Positions 7,118 to 17,027 are shown, counted from the stretch's first letter. The stretch: DNA of 64,000 nucleotides from Actinokineospora sp. NBRC 105648 (GCF_030269645.1 NZ_BSTR01000004.1:124001-188000); one strand, 5' to 3'. Numbers and translations are program-made. Notes: generated by a model from the letters alone, not told the origin.

Positions 7118-8233
7118 TCACCAGGCCGGGTAGCGCTCGCGCCAGGAGGGGTCGGTCAGCGAGTTGGCCGGGCTGAACTCGACCAGGGCGTCGCGGCCGA
7201 GCCGCTCGATGACCTCGCGCAGCTCCAGCTCCTCGAGCCACTCCGCCGGGATGGACCGCAGGCCGTGCACGGCGCCGAGCAGGTTGCCGCAGATGGCGCC
7301 GGTGGAGTCGCTGTCGCCGGAGTGGTTGACCGCGATCAGCAGCCCCTCGGCGAGGTTGTCGGCGACCAGGGCCGCGCAGACGCCGATGGCCAGCGCCTCC
7401 TCGCCGACCCAGCCGCCGCCCAGCTTGGCCAGCATGTCCGGTGACGGCTTGCCGCGTTCGGCCATCGAGACCGCCTCGTCGAGCGCCTGCACGGTCTCCT
7501 CGGAGTCCTCCCAGGTGACCAGCTCCGCGCGGACCTCGGTGAGCGCGGTCGGCAGGTCGCCGCCGTCGAGCAGCCGGTGGACCACGAACGCGAGCGCGCC
7601 CGCGGTGAGGTAGCCGCTGGGGTGACCGTGGGTGAGCGCGCCCGCCTGGGCGGCCACCACGAACGAGTCGAGCGGGTCCTCCGACCACAGCGCGCACGGG
7701 GCGGCCCGCATCACCGCGCCGCAGCCCTTCGAGTCGTTGATCTTGTGCGACAGGGTGCCGCGCTCGGCGCCGCCCGCGAAGCCCTTCAGCGCGGTGAGCA
7801 CCGTGGCGCCGGGGGCCCGGCGGTGGTGCAGACCGCGCTCGTGGACCAGCCAGCCGTCCGGCTCGGCCTCCATCGCGTACGACCCGCCCGCCTGGTGCCA
7901 CGGGGTGCCCTGGGTGTGGTACCAGCGCTGGTAGGCGTGCTGGACCACCGACGCGGGCTGCTGCTCGAAGAACATCAGCCGGCGGCCCAGGTGGCCGCGG
8001 ATCATCGCCTCGACGGTGAACAGCGCCATCTGGGTGTCGTCGGTGATCCGGCCGCGGCCGCCGTAGGCCTCCTCGTAGCCGGTGACCCCGTCCGGCCCGA
8101 ACCGGGCACGGATCTCGTGGGTGGAGAGGAACTCCACGGGCGCGCCCAAGGCGTCGCCCACGGCTCCGGCGAGCAGCGAGCCGAGCCAGCGCTCAGCCGG
8201 GATTACCCGGTCGTAGGGGAGGTCACCGTCCAC
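7118..8233 (-). CDS. ADP-ribosylglycohydrolase family protein
   Basis: The ~371-residue protein is an ARH/DraG-type hydrolase that removes ADP-ribose from proteins or small molecules using two Mg ions. Visible motifs are AGAVGDALGAPVEF, GRITDDTQMALF (metal ligands), LTHGHPSGYLTAGAL, and NHSGDSDSTGAICGNLLGA (second metal site). A TACGCT -10-like hexamer ends 8 nt before the GTG at 8233, favouring that start; an in-frame GTG at 8254 is possible. It lies 69 nt upstream of, and points into, the toxin array, so it may be part of that transcript or only a neighbour. Confidence 0.9.
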   Translation of the reverse strand: MDGDLPYDRVIPAERWLGSLLAGAVGDALGAPVEFLSTHEIRARFGPDGVTGYEEAYGGRGRITDDTQMALFTVEAMIRGHLGRRLMFFEQQPASVVQHAYQRWYHTQGTPWHQAGGSYAMEAEPDGWLVHERGLHHRRAPGATVLTALKGFAGGAERGTLSHKINDSKGCGAVMRAAPCALWSEDPLDSFVVAAQAGALTHGHPSGYLTAGALAFVVHRLLDGGDLPTALTEVRAELVTWEDSEETVQALDEAVSMAERGKPSPDMLAKLGGGWVGEEALAIGVCAALVADNLAEGLLIAVNHSGDSDSTGAICGNLLGAVHGLRSIPAEWLEELELREVIERLGRDALVEFSPANSLTDPSWRERYPAW

Positions 8234-8320
8234 GTACCGGGAGCGTAGTGCCACCCGGTGTCAGGGCACCGTCTGCGCCGAGGGTTCACGCAGCGCGCCG
8301 GGTCGACCACACTGGGGCGG

Positions 8321-11005
8321 GTGAGCGAACAGGAGCGCCTGGCGCAGTCCCCGACCGCGGCCTCGCCGTGGCGGCTGTGGGGTCCCTACCTGGCCGCGCG
8401 CCAGTGGGGCACCGTCCGCGAGGACTACTCCGCCAACGGCGACGCCTGGGGCTACTTCCCGTTCGACCAGGCCCGCTCGCGCGCCTACCGCTGGGGTGAG
8501 GACGGCATCGCCGGGGTCTGCGACCGGCACGGTTTCCTCAACCTGGGCGTGGCCCTGTGGAACGGCCGCGACGAGATCCTCAAGGAGCGCTACTTCGGCC
8601 TCACCAACGCCGAGGGCAACCACGGCGAGGACGTCAAGGAGCACTGGTGGATCACCGACGGCACCCCGACGCACTCGTGGATGCAGCTGGTCTACCGCTA
8701 CCCGCAGGCGGCGTTCCCCTACGCCCGGCTGCGTGAGCTGGCCGCGGCGGCGGGCCGCCACGAGCGGGAGCCGGAGCTGTCGGACACCGGGGTGCTCGAC
8801 GGCGACCGCTTCTTCGACGTCCGGGTCACCTACGCCAAGGCGGGCCCCGACGACCTATGCGTGGAGATCGAGGCCACCAACCACGGACCGGACGCCGCGC
8901 CGCTGCACCTGCTGCCGCAGGTGTGGTTCCGCAACACCTGGTCCTGGGGCCGGGACGCGCGCAGGCCCGCGCTCATCGCGTCCACAGTGGACGGTTGGTC
9001 CCGGGTGCTGGCCGAGCACGCCCTGCTGGGCCGCTACACGGTGCACTTCGACGGCGCGCCGCAGCTGCTGGTCACCGACAACGAGACCGACGAGGCGCTG
9101 CTCTTCGGCCGCGCGGTCAACCCGAGCCGGTTCACCAAAGCGGGCATCGATGACCACGTGGTGGGCGGTAAGGCTGACACGTGCCAGGTAGTGCAACCTG
9201 GCGGTGCGTCACAGCCCGGGACGAAAGCGGCTGCCTGGTACCGGTTCGACAGTGTCGCGCCGGGTGAGTCCGTCAAGGTCAAGCTGCGGCTGATCGCCGG
9301 TGACGGCCACGGCCGCGCGTTCGGGCGCACCTTCCTCGCGGCGATGTGGGAGCGCAGGGAAGAGGCGGACGAGTTCTACGCGGGGGTCGCGCCGGACTCT
9401 TCCGCCGAAGAGCAGAAGGTTGTGCGCCGCGCGCTGGCGGGACTGCTCTGGACCAAGCAGCACTACCGCTTCCGCGTGCGCGAGTGGTTGGAGGGCGACC
9501 CCGCGCACCCACCCGCACCGCACGAGCGCCACGGGCCGCACGCGCGCAACGCGCACTGGAAGCACATGGACGTCGCCGACGTGCTCTCCATGCCCGACGA
9601 GTGGGAGTACCCCTGGTTCGCCGCCTGGGACCTGGCGTTCCACATGGTCCCGTTCGCCATGGTCGACCCGGCCTTCGCCAAGGACCAGCTGCTCCTGATG
9701 TGCCGCGAGTGGCTGATGCACCCCGACGGCCAATTACCCGCCTACGAGTGGGAGTTCGGCGACGTCAACCCGCCTGTGCACGCGTGGGCGACGTTGCAGG
9801 TCTACCGGGCCGAGCAAGAGGCGACCGGTAACGGCGACCGCGTGTTCCTCGCGCGGGTCTTCCACAAACTGCTGCTCAACTTCTCTTGGTGGGTCAACCG
9901 CAAGGACCCCGGTGGCAACTACCTGTTCGAGGGCGGATTCCTCGGCATGGACAACATCGGCCCGGTCAACCGGTCGGCACCGCTCGCGGGCGGGTGGCGC
10001 TTCGAGCAGTCCGACGCGACCTCGTGGATGGCCACCTACGCGCTGCACCTGATGCGGATCGCGCTGGAACTGGCCCGCCACGACGAGGCCTACGCCGACG
10101 TCGCCACCAAGTTCGTCGAGCACTTCCTGTCCATCGCCCAGGCGTCCACGCACTTCGGGTCGGCGAACCGGCCGATCTGGGACGAGGAGGACGGTTTCTG
10201 CTACGACCTGGTCTCCCGGGTGCTGCCCGGTGGCGGCGTGGAGGCGCAGCCGGTGCGGGTGCGCTCGATGGTGGGGCTGATCCCGGTGCTCGCGGTCGCG
10301 CCGCTGGACCCGTGGGTGTTCACCGAGCTGCCGGACTTCGCCGACCGGCTCAACTACCTGCTGCGCCGCCAGCCCGAGTTCGGCCAGTTCCTCACCTGGC
10401 ACACCGCCGCCGACGGCACCCGCAGCGCGCTGCTGTCGCTGCTCGACGAGCGCAAGCTGCGCCGGGTGCTGTCCCGGATGTTCGACGAGTCGGAGTTCCT
10501 GTCCCCGCACGGGATCCGCTCGCTCTCGGCCGCGCACCGCGACGGGCTCGACGTGGAGATCGCGGGCGCGCAGCACCGGATCGAGTACGAGCCGGGCGAG
10601 TCGCGCACCCCGATGTTCGGCGGCAACTCCAACTGGCGCGGCCCGATCTGGTTCCCCACCAACGCGTTGCTGGTCGAGGCGCTGTCCGCGCTGGAGGACT
10701 TCCACCGCGGCGCGGTCACCGTCGAGCTGCCGACCGGCTCCGGCCGCAAGGTGTCCGCGGGCGAGGCGGCCGCGGACCTCGCGCGCAGGCTCGCCGGTCT
10801 GTTCCTCCCCGGCCCGGACGGCGGCAGGCCCGCGCACGGCAAGCGCGTGGAGGCACGGGATTCCCCGCTGTGGAGCGATCACATCACCTTCAGTGAGTAT
10901 TTCGACGGGGACACCGGCGAGGGTCTCGGGGCCGCCCACCAGACCGGCTGGACCGCGCTGGTCGCGGTACTTCTTGCCGGATGGCCGGGCGCGCGCCGGA
11001 AATAG
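8321..11005 (+). CDS. Glycoside hydrolase, GH63/MGH1-like
   Basis: The 894-residue protein resembles bacterial GH63-like glucosidases. The N-terminal region (WGTVREDYSANGDAWGYFPF) is a beta-sandwich. An (alpha/alpha)6 barrel follows, with WKHMDVADVLSMPDEWEYPW, PVHAWATL, GGFLGMDNIGP and GNSNWRGPIWFPTNALL. No signal peptide is visible, so it should act on cytosolic glycans or glucosylglycerate-type compatible solutes; the substrate is uncertain. The GTG at 8321 is chosen as the start of homology-like sequence; upstream in-frame codons are low-complexity. It is transcribed divergently from the ADP-ribosylglycohydrolase gene. Confidence 0.85.
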   Translation: MSEQERLAQSPTAASPWRLWGPYLAARQWGTVREDYSANGDAWGYFPFDQARSRAYRWGEDGIAGVCDRHGFLNLGVALWNGRDEILKERYFGLTNAEGNHGEDVKEHWWITDGTPTHSWMQLVYRYPQAAFPYARLRELAAAAGRHEREPELSDTGVLDGDRFFDVRVTYAKAGPDDLCVEIEATNHGPDAAPLHLLPQVWFRNTWSWGRDARRPALIASTVDGWSRVLAEHALLGRYTVHFDGAPQLLVTDNETDEALLFGRAVNPSRFTKAGIDDHVVGGKADTCQVVQPGGASQPGTKAAAWYRFDSVAPGESVKVKLRLIAGDGHGRAFGRTFLAAMWERREEADEFYAGVAPDSSAEEQKVVRRALAGLLWTKQHYRFRVREWLEGDPAHPPAPHERHGPHARNAHWKHMDVADVLSMPDEWEYPWFAAWDLAFHMVPFAMVDPAFAKDQLLLMCREWLMHPDGQLPAYEWEFGDVNPPVHAWATLQVYRAEQEATGNGDRVFLARVFHKLLLNFSWWVNRKDPGGNYLFEGGFLGMDNIGPVNRSAPLAGGWRFEQSDATSWMATYALHLMRIALELARHDEAYADVATKFVEHFLSIAQASTHFGSANRPIWDEEDGFCYDLVSRVLPGGGVEAQPVRVRSMVGLIPVLAVAPLDPWVFTELPDFADRLNYLLRRQPEFGQFLTWHTAADGTRSALLSLLDERKLRRVLSRMFDESEFLSPHGIRSLSAAHRDGLDVEIAGAQHRIEYEPGESRTPMFGGNSNWRGPIWFPTNALLVEALSALEDFHRGAVTVELPTGSGRKVSAGEAAADLARRLAGLFLPGPDGGRPAHGKRVEARDSPLWSDHITFSEYFDGDTGEGLGAAHQTGWTALVAVLLAGWPGARRK

Positions 11006-11134
11006 TGCGTCCGACATCTCGTGCACGCAACAAACAGGCTGCGTGCGTGTGACAAACCGACGAGTAGTGCACATCCCGTACAGCGGGTGGCAGTATGCGT
11101 GCACTCGCACCTGAGATGAATGAGGAGTGACACC
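11006..11134 (+). promoter_or_regulatory. Promoter region with repeated GTGCAC motifs
   Basis: GTGCAC occurs at 11021 and 11099, and TGCAC at 11068. AGTGCAC (11066-11072) and GTGCACT (11099-11105) form an inverted repeat around a TATGCG-like -10. A TGCACGCA/TGCGTGCG pair lies at 11022-11029/11040-11047. The spacing suggests a regulator binding upstream of the ABC transporter operon. Confidence 0.4.
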
Positions 11135-11965
11135 GTGGCGCGTCGATCCAAGCTGAAGGTGCTCGCCCTGTTGCCTGCCCTGGCCCTCGTGGTCGCGGCC
11201 TGCGGCAGCTCCGACAGCGGCTCAAGCGGCGGCACCACCGCGGCGAACGGGGTCAAGCTCGTCGAGGCGGGCAAGATCAAGACCTGCACGAACCTGCCGT
11301 ACCCGCCGTTCCAGTTCAAGGACGGCGACAAGGTCGTCGGCTTCGACGTCGACCTGATCGACCTCGCCGCGAAGAAGCTCAACGTCACCCAGGACATCGT
11401 CGACATCCAGTTCGACGTGATCAAGAGCGGCGCCGCCCTGAACTCGGGCAAGTGCGATGTCGCCGCGGCGGGCATGACGATCACCGACGAGCGCAAGCAG
11501 AACCTCGACTTCACCAACCCCTACTTCGACGAGGTCATCGCGCTGCTGGTCCCCAAGGGCTCCGGCATCACCGGTCTGGACCAGCTCAAGGACAAGAAGC
11601 TGGGCGTGCAGAAGGCCACCACGAGCCTGGACTACGCCAAGGAGAAGGGCTTCACGCCCACCGAGTACGAGGACTCCGGCAAGCAGCTGCAGGCGTTCCA
11701 GTCCGGCCAGGTCGACGCGGTCCTGCAGGACCTGCCGGTGGTCAACGAGTGGCTCAAGAAGCAGAACCTGGGCGAGAAGTTCGAGATCGGCGCCGAGATC
11801 GAGACCGGCGCGCAGTACGGCTTCGCGGTGAAGAAGGGCGGCAACCCCGAGCTGCTCAAGACGCTCAACGACGCGCTCGACGGCGCCATCAAGGACGGCA
11901 CCTGGGCCAAGTCCTACGAGCAGTGGATGGGCTCCAAGCCCAAGTCGACCCCGTCCGGCAAGTGA
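11135..11965 (+). CDS. Polar amino-acid ABC transporter, substrate-binding lipoprotein
   Basis: The 276-residue precursor has a lipoprotein signal peptide with lipobox LVVAAC, so it is anchored outside the membrane. The SBP family 3 fold is clear: [22 protein letters not shown] at the ligand pocket (Tyr/Phe and Asp), [15 protein letters not shown] (Thr-Arg pair binding the amino-acid alpha groups), FTNPYFDE, and [14 protein letters not shown]. Glutamate, glutamine or cystine are likely substrates. The GTG at 11135 is preferred because GAGGAG lies 7 nt upstream; the ATG at 11120 would lack one. It leads a three-gene operon. Confidence 0.92.
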   Translation: MARRSKLKVLALLPALALVVAACGSSDSGSSGGTTAANGVKLVEAGKIKTCTNLPYPPFQFKDGDKVVGFDVDLIDLAAKKLNVTQDIVDIQFDVIKSGAALNSGKCDVAAAGMTITDERKQNLDFTNPYFDEVIALLVPKGSGITGLDQLKDKKLGVQKATTSLDYAKEKGFTPTEYEDSGKQLQAFQSGQVDAVLQDLPVVNEWLKKQNLGEKFEIGAEIETGAQYGFAVKKGGNPELLKTLNDALDGAIKDGTWAKSYEQWMGSKPKSTPSGK

Positions 11966-12798
11966 GCGACCACCCAGCGGCCACGCCGGGCCCGGCACCC
12001 CGGGCCCGGCTCAGCCCGCGCAAGCGGCAGCGCGTCAGCCGGGGCATCCAGTACGCGGTCTTCGCCGCGGTCGTCGTCGCGGTCGCGCTCACCGCGGACT
12101 GGTCCTCGCTGCGCGAGTACTTCTTCGACCTCGACGTCGCCGCCAAGGCGTTCCCCGAGATCGTCACGGTGGCGCTGAAGAACACCGTGATCTACACGCT
12201 CTCGGCCTACGTGGTCGGGTTCCTGCTCGGCCTGGTCGTGGCGCTGATGCGGCTGTCGTCCATCGCGGTCTACCGCGGCGTGGCGCTGGTCTACATCGAG
12301 GTCTTCCGCGGCCTGCCCGCGCTGGTGGTGTTCCTGATCTTCGGGTTCGGCCTGCCGGTGGCCTTCCCCGGCCTGAAGTTCCCGTTCGACCAGTACGGCA
12401 CGGTCGCCGTGGCGCTGGGCTTGGTGGCCTCGGCGTACATGGCCGAGACGTTCCGCGCGGGCATCCAGGCGGTGCCCAACGGCCAGATGGAGGCGGCCCG
12501 CTCGCTGGGCATGCCGCACACCCGGGCGATGATCTCCATCGTCATCCCGCAGGCGCTGCGGGTGGTCATCCCGCCGCTGACCAACGAGCTGATCCTGCTG
12601 TTCAAGGACTCCTCGCTGGTGTTCATCCTCGGCGTGACCGCGCTGACCACCGAGCTGTCCAAGTACGGCGGCGACCTGGCGGCCGAGTACGCCGACTCCA
12701 CCCCGCTGGTGCTCGCGGGCGCGATGTACCTGGTGATCACGGTGCCGCTCGGCTACCTGGTCCGGCGCCTGGAAGCCAAGCAGAGGAAGGCCAGATGA
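11962..12798 (+). CDS. Polar amino-acid ABC transporter permease
   Basis: The 278-residue membrane protein has a basic cytoplasmic N-terminus, one early membrane helix ([17 protein letters not shown]), then a HisM/GlnP-type core of about five helices. The EAA loop is [21 protein letters not shown], shown here as positions ~173-193. A GTGA overlap couples its start to the upstream binding-protein gene. It forms the channel with the ATPase encoded next. Confidence 0.92.
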   Translation: MSDHPAATPGPAPRARLSPRKRQRVSRGIQYAVFAAVVVAVALTADWSSLREYFFDLDVAAKAFPEIVTVALKNTVIYTLSAYVVGFLLGLVVALMRLSSIAVYRGVALVYIEVFRGLPALVVFLIFGFGLPVAFPGLKFPFDQYGTVAVALGLVASAYMAETFRAGIQAVPNGQMEAARSLGMPHTRAMISIVIPQALRVVIPPLTNELILLFKDSSLVFILGVTALTTELSKYGGDLAAEYADSTPLVLAGAMYLVITVPLGYLVRRLEAKQRKAR

Positions 12799-13550
12799 GC
12801 GCGGCTGTCGAGATCATCGACCTGCACAAGTCGTTCGGCGACCTGCGGGTCCTCAAGGGGATCAGCACCACCGTCCGCTCCGGCGAGGTGGTCTGCGTCA
12901 TCGGGCCGTCCGGCTCGGGCAAGTCGACGCTGCTGCGCTGCGTGAACCTGCTGGAGCAGCCCGACAGCGGCACCATCCTGGTCAACGGCGTCGAGCTGAC
13001 CGACCAGGACTGCGACATCGACGCCGCCCGCCGCCGGGTGGGGATGGTGTTCCAGCAGTTCAACCTGTTCCCGCACCTGACCGTGCTGGCCAACCTGACC
13101 ATCGCCCAGCGCAAGGTGCTCGGCCGGGACAAGGCCGAGGCCGAGCGGGTCGCGCTGGCCAACCTGGAGAAGGTCGGCGTCGCGGAGAAGGCCGGGGTCT
13201 TCCCGGCCAAGCTCTCCGGCGGCCAGCAGCAGCGGGTGGCCATCGCCCGGGCGCTGTCGATGGACCCCGAGGTCATGCTGTTCGACGAGCCGACCTCGGC
13301 GCTGGACCCGGAGCTGGTCGGCGACGTGCTCGGGGTGATGCGCCAGCTGGCCCAGGAGGGCATGACGATGCTGGTCGTCACGCACGAGATGCAGTTCGCC
13401 CGCGAGGTGGCGGACAAGGTCCTGTTCATGGACGGCGGGCACGTCGTCGAGGAGGGCCCGGCCGCGCAGGTGATCAGCGACCCCCGCCACGAGCGCACCA
13501 AGACGTTCCTGCGGCGGGTGCTCGACCCGACCCACCAAGATCCCGCTTAG
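12795..13550 (+). CDS. Polar amino-acid ABC transporter ATP-binding protein
   Basis: The 251-residue ATPase has Walker [11 protein letters not shown], a Q-loop at [12 protein letters not shown], the LSGGQQQR signature, Walker [15 protein letters not shown] and a His switch in VVTHEM. It belongs to the GlnQ/HisP subfamily and energises import by the two preceding gene products. Its ATG overlaps the permease stop by 4 nt. Confidence 0.95.
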   Translation: MSAAVEIIDLHKSFGDLRVLKGISTTVRSGEVVCVIGPSGSGKSTLLRCVNLLEQPDSGTILVNGVELTDQDCDIDAARRRVGMVFQQFNLFPHLTVLANLTIAQRKVLGRDKAEAERVALANLEKVGVAEKAGVFPAKLSGGQQQRVAIARALSMDPEVMLFDEPTSALDPELVGDVLGVMRQLAQEGMTMLVVTHEMQFAREVADKVLFMDGGHVVEEGPAAQVISDPRHERTKTFLRRVLDPTHQDPA

Positions 13551-13617
13551 ACCCGCTCAGTCACTGGTCGGGAACGCCTGGTGACCGGCGTGCGTTCAAC
13601 CCTGCGGGAGGGGACGC

Positions 13618-15840
13618 ATGGCCGGGAGGGATGTCTCGGACGAGGTCGGGGGCGTGCTGGATCCGCACGCCCCCGACCCGCCCGCGTGGGCGCGGATGGC
13701 CGCCGCCGAGGTCGTCCGGGCGGGTGAGCCGGACAGCGGCGGGGTGCTGCGCAGGCGGCGGCCGAGCATCGCGCCGATCGTCAGCGTGTCCGACCGGTAC
13801 CTGGTCGGGCCGCTGGACCTGCGCGCGGTCGAGTTCCCCTACCTGCTGGAGTTCGTCCGCTGCCGGTTCGAACAGCCGCCGGACATGCGCCAGGCCCGGC
13901 TCGCGGGCGTCGAGTTCCGCGACTGCTGGCTGCCCGGGTTGCAGGGGCGCAACCTGCGCAGCGACAACGACGTTCAGCTCGTCGACGGCACCGTCGTCGC
14001 GGGCACCGTCGACCTGACCGACGGCGAGATCCACGGCACGCTCGTGCTGCGCGGCAGCACCCTGGTCGCCGAGTCGGGGCCCGCCCTGCACGCCGACCGG
14101 CTGCAGCTCGCGGGGGCGCTGCTGGCACCGAACCTGACCGCGCGCGGCGAGATCCGCATCCCGGGCCTGCGCACCGGCGGCAACGTCAACTTCGCCGGGG
14201 CGCTGCTGGACAACCCGCGCGGGCACGGCATGAACGGCAACGGCGTGCACGTCGGCGGCAACCTGCACCTGTCCCCCGACCCGGCGACCGGCGAACCGTT
14301 CCGCTGCAACGGGCAGCTCTTCCTCCCGAGCGCCCGCGTCGACAGCGACTTCTCCCTGCGCGGCGCGCAGCTGACACCGCGCACGGAGCACTCACGGCCA
14401 CTCCCGCCGGACGACCCGTTCTTCGACCCCAACGCCTGCCTCGTCGCGGACCGCTCGCGGGTGGACGGCAACGTCAACCTCGACCGCGACTTCACCAGCA
14501 CCGGCACGATCCGCATCGTCAACGCCCACATCGGCGGCTCGCTGCGGCTGTCCCACTCCCGCATCGACCTGTCCGGCGGCGTGGAGTCGTTCGTCGAGCA
14601 GGTCGGTTCCGGCCCGCGGCCACCGGGTCCGTACACCGACCGGGCCCTGCACCTCGACGGCACCGACATCCGCGGCGGCATCGACGCCCGCCACCTTCGC
14701 GTCGCGGGCCAGGTGCGGCTGGTGGACGTGAAGGTGCAGGGCAGCGCGCTGTTCGACCGGGCGGTGCTGAGCAACCGCTACGGCGACGCGGTCGAGGGGC
14801 GCAGGTTCTCCGTCGGCGGCAACCTCGACGGCCGCGCGCTGCTGGTGTTCGGCTCGGTGTTGCTGCCGGGCGCGAAGATCGGGGCGAACCTCGACCTGCG
14901 CGGCAGCAGGCTCATCGCGCCGGGCAGCTACGCGCGGGACAAGTCGGCGAAACCGTCGCTGGACCTGCGCGTGTCCCACATCGGCCGCGACCTGGTGTGC
15001 GCGGACGGCGCGGAACCGTTCTCCGCGCACGGCGAGATCCGGATGCGCCGCGCGGAGGTCAGCCGGGAGACCAACTTCACCGGCGCCGAGCTCGGCAACG
15101 GCCGCAACACGGTGGCGCTGAACGCCTTCGGCGTGCAGACCCAGGAGCTCCGCCTCGACGTCGCGGTCCCGCCGAAGGGCCGCGTCGACCTCCGGCACCT
15201 GCGGTGCGCCTTCCTGACCGACAACGCCCGCTTCTGGAACGCCCAGGGCAGGATCGAGCTGGAGGACTTCCGCTACGACGCCCTCGGCACCCCCGTCGAA
15301 CTCGACGACGACGCCGAGATAGTCCGCCGCCTCCAGTGGCTCCGCCAGGGCATGCGCGACGTCTACCGGCCAGGCCCCTACGAGCAGCTCGCCCACATGC
15401 TGCGCGCGGCGGGCAACGAGGAGCACGCCGCCACCGTGCTGGTGGAGAAGCAGCGCCGCCGCTACCAGGCCCTCGCCGACGGCGCCGAACTGGCCGCCCC
15501 CGGGATCCGCGCCTGGAGCTGGCTCCAACGCTGGATGGTCGGCTACGGCTACCGCCCCACCCGAGCCCTGGCCTGGCTGCTCGGCTTCCTCATCGCGGGC
15601 ACGGTGTGGTTCTCGCTGCTGCCCAGGCCGCACGAGATCAACGCCGACGACCACCTGGTGTGGAACCCGGTGCTGTACACATTGGACCTGCTGGTCCCGA
15701 TCGTCGACTTCGGCCACAAGAACAAGTGGGCCATCGGCGGCGCGGCCCAGTGGATCTCCGCCGTCCTGATAGCCCTCGGCTGGATCCTGGCGACCACGGT
15801 CGCCGCGGGCATCACCAGAATGCTGCGCCGGAACACTTAG
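13618..15840 (+). CDS. Large predicted beta-helix protein with C-terminal membrane anchor
   Basis: The 740-residue product is a type often labelled membrane-associated oxidoreductase in actinomycetes, although I see no cofactor-binding motif. Residues ~50-560 contain many short strands of the form G-(V/I/L)-L-(L/V)-G-(A/S/T)-(R/K/H)-(I/V), such as HIGGSLRLSHSRI, GANLDLRGSRL and VGGNLDGRALL. This suggests a right-handed beta-helix or bactofilin-like polymerising fold. Two hydrophobic segments near ~643-661 and ~710-735 anchor the C-terminus. The ATG has a GGGAGGGG site. The function is unknown; a scaffold or envelope-stress role is one possibility. Confidence 0.65.
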   Translation: MAGRDVSDEVGGVLDPHAPDPPAWARMAAAEVVRAGEPDSGGVLRRRRPSIAPIVSVSDRYLVGPLDLRAVEFPYLLEFVRCRFEQPPDMRQARLAGVEFRDCWLPGLQGRNLRSDNDVQLVDGTVVAGTVDLTDGEIHGTLVLRGSTLVAESGPALHADRLQLAGALLAPNLTARGEIRIPGLRTGGNVNFAGALLDNPRGHGMNGNGVHVGGNLHLSPDPATGEPFRCNGQLFLPSARVDSDFSLRGAQLTPRTEHSRPLPPDDPFFDPNACLVADRSRVDGNVNLDRDFTSTGTIRIVNAHIGGSLRLSHSRIDLSGGVESFVEQVGSGPRPPGPYTDRALHLDGTDIRGGIDARHLRVAGQVRLVDVKVQGSALFDRAVLSNRYGDAVEGRRFSVGGNLDGRALLVFGSVLLPGAKIGANLDLRGSRLIAPGSYARDKSAKPSLDLRVSHIGRDLVCADGAEPFSAHGEIRMRRAEVSRETNFTGAELGNGRNTVALNAFGVQTQELRLDVAVPPKGRVDLRHLRCAFLTDNARFWNAQGRIELEDFRYDALGTPVELDDDAEIVRRLQWLRQGMRDVYRPGPYEQLAHMLRAAGNEEHAATVLVEKQRRRYQALADGAELAAPGIRAWSWLQRWMVGYGYRPTRALAWLLGFLIAGTVWFSLLPRPHEINADDHLVWNPVLYTLDLLVPIVDFGHKNKWAIGGAAQWISAVLIALGWILATTVAAGITRMLRRNT

Positions 15841-15848
15841 GAGTGCCG

Positions 15849-16310
15849 ATGACCGAGCCGAACGCCCACGCGAGCGTCGAGATCAGTGCGCCGGCCCAAC
15901 GGGTCTACGCGTTGGTGAGCGACCTGCCCGGCCTGGCAGACCTGTCCACCGAGTTCGCAAGTGGACGGTGGCTCGGAGACGTGAGCGCGGCGAAGGTAGG
16001 CGCCCGCTTCCGTGGCGCGAACCGGCGCGGCGCCCGCCGGTGGTCCACTGTGTCCACCGTGACGGACGCGTCGCCGGAGCGGTTCGCCTTCGAGGTGACC
16101 TCCCTCGGCTTAGCGGTCTCACGCTGGCAGTACGACATCGAACCGACCGCGAGCGGGTGCCGGGTAACCGAGAGCACCTGGGACCGCAGGCCGACCTGGT
16201 TCCGCCCGATCACGGTGCTGGCAACGGGGGTGAGCGACCGATCGGCGGAGAACCAGCGCAACATCGAAGCCACCCTCGCCCGCCTCAAGACCACCGCCGA
16301 ACGAGCCTGA
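15849..16310 (+). CDS. SRPBCC family protein (polyketide cyclase/dehydrase-like)
   Basis: The 153-residue protein begins with SVEISAPAQRVYALVSDLPG, the opening strand and helix of the START/Bet v1-like fold. It continues with GARFRGANRRGARRW and a final amphipathic helix. Such proteins bind small hydrophobic ligands. An AGGAG site lies 5 nt before the ATG, and only 8 nt separate it from the upstream membrane protein gene, so they are probably co-transcribed. The ligand is unknown. Confidence 0.8.
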   Translation: MTEPNAHASVEISAPAQRVYALVSDLPGLADLSTEFASGRWLGDVSAAKVGARFRGANRRGARRWSTVSTVTDASPERFAFEVTSLGLAVSRWQYDIEPTASGCRVTESTWDRRPTWFRPITVLATGVSDRSAENQRNIEATLARLKTTAERA

Positions 16311-16515
16311 AGCCTCTGGCCAGCGCTGCCCAGATCGGTGCCTCCGGCGCGCGATTCCACTGCCGTCGGTGCCCTGGCCGCCCGGACGAGGTGGGGACTT
16401 GATCGCCCACACCGCGGGCGTCGAACTACCGTCCTACGGACGTCGTGTTCGCTTCCGACGTGACTACCGCACAACCCCGCCGCTTGTCCCGTGCCGCCGA
16501 ACCCGTCGGTCGGAA

Positions 16516-16770
16516 TCACACGGTCCGGTACACCTCGCGTCGATGCGCAACTCGCACGACGGTCACCAGGATCCGGGAGTCTTCGACCTGGTAGACCACC
16601 CGGTGGTCGCCAATCCGGATGCCCATCACGCCTGCTGGCGCGCGGCAGCCCGGCGGACGAGGATCTGTCCCCAGGGCCGCCACTGCCACCGCGATCTTGC
16701 GTCCGGTCTGCATATCGAGCCCGCGGAGCTCCCGTAGAGCGGAAGCCGTCCATTCGATCTCGTAGGACAC
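16516..16770 (-). CDS. RelE/ParE-family toxin
   Basis: The 84-residue protein opens with YEIEWTASALRELRGL and contains GIRIGDHRVVYQVED and VVRVAHRREVYR. These are the classic RelE motifs with the C-terminal Arg/His-Arg-Tyr residues used for ribosome-dependent mRNA cleavage. The GTG start lies 3 nt after the antitoxin stop, so both are made from one transcript. It probably inhibits translation when free of its antitoxin. Confidence 0.9.
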   Translation of the reverse strand: MSYEIEWTASALRELRGLDMQTGRKIAVAVAALGTDPRPPGCRAPAGVMGIRIGDHRVVYQVEDSRILVTVVRVAHRREVYRTV

Positions 16771-16773
16771 AGG

Positions 16774-17025
16774 TCAGGCATCGCCGAACTCGGCGAGCAC
16801 GCTGTGGTGGGGAACTCGTGGTTCTGCGGAGGCCAGTGCCTCCCGTGCTGCGGCGAGGTCGGCTTCATCTTCGGCCGCTTCGAGCCGCCGGAGATCGTCG
16901 ATGGGGACGATCGCTGCAACCGGCTGGCCGTGCCCGGTCAGCACAACGCGTTCGTGTGCGTGCTCAACCCGTGAGACGACCTCGCCGAGCTGGTTGCTCG
17001 CTACGCTGATCGGCATCTCACGCAT
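16774..17025 (-). CDS. Phd/YefM-family antitoxin
   Basis: The 83-residue protein has the YefM/Phd DNA-binding head (MPISVASNQLGEVVSRV, then ERVVLTGHGQPVAAIVPIDDLRRLE). Its acidic helical C-terminus would wrap the RelE-type toxin encoded next. The ATG at 17025 lies 6-7 nt after a TACAAT -10 hexamer, implying a nearly leaderless mRNA; a second ATG at 17016 is possible. The promoter overlaps a 20-bp imperfect palindrome, the expected autorepression site. Confidence 0.9.
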   Translation of the reverse strand: MREMPISVASNQLGEVVSRVEHAHERVVLTGHGQPVAAIVPIDDLRRLEAAEDEADLAAAREALASAEPRVPHHSVLAEFGDA

Positions 17026-17027
17026 GC

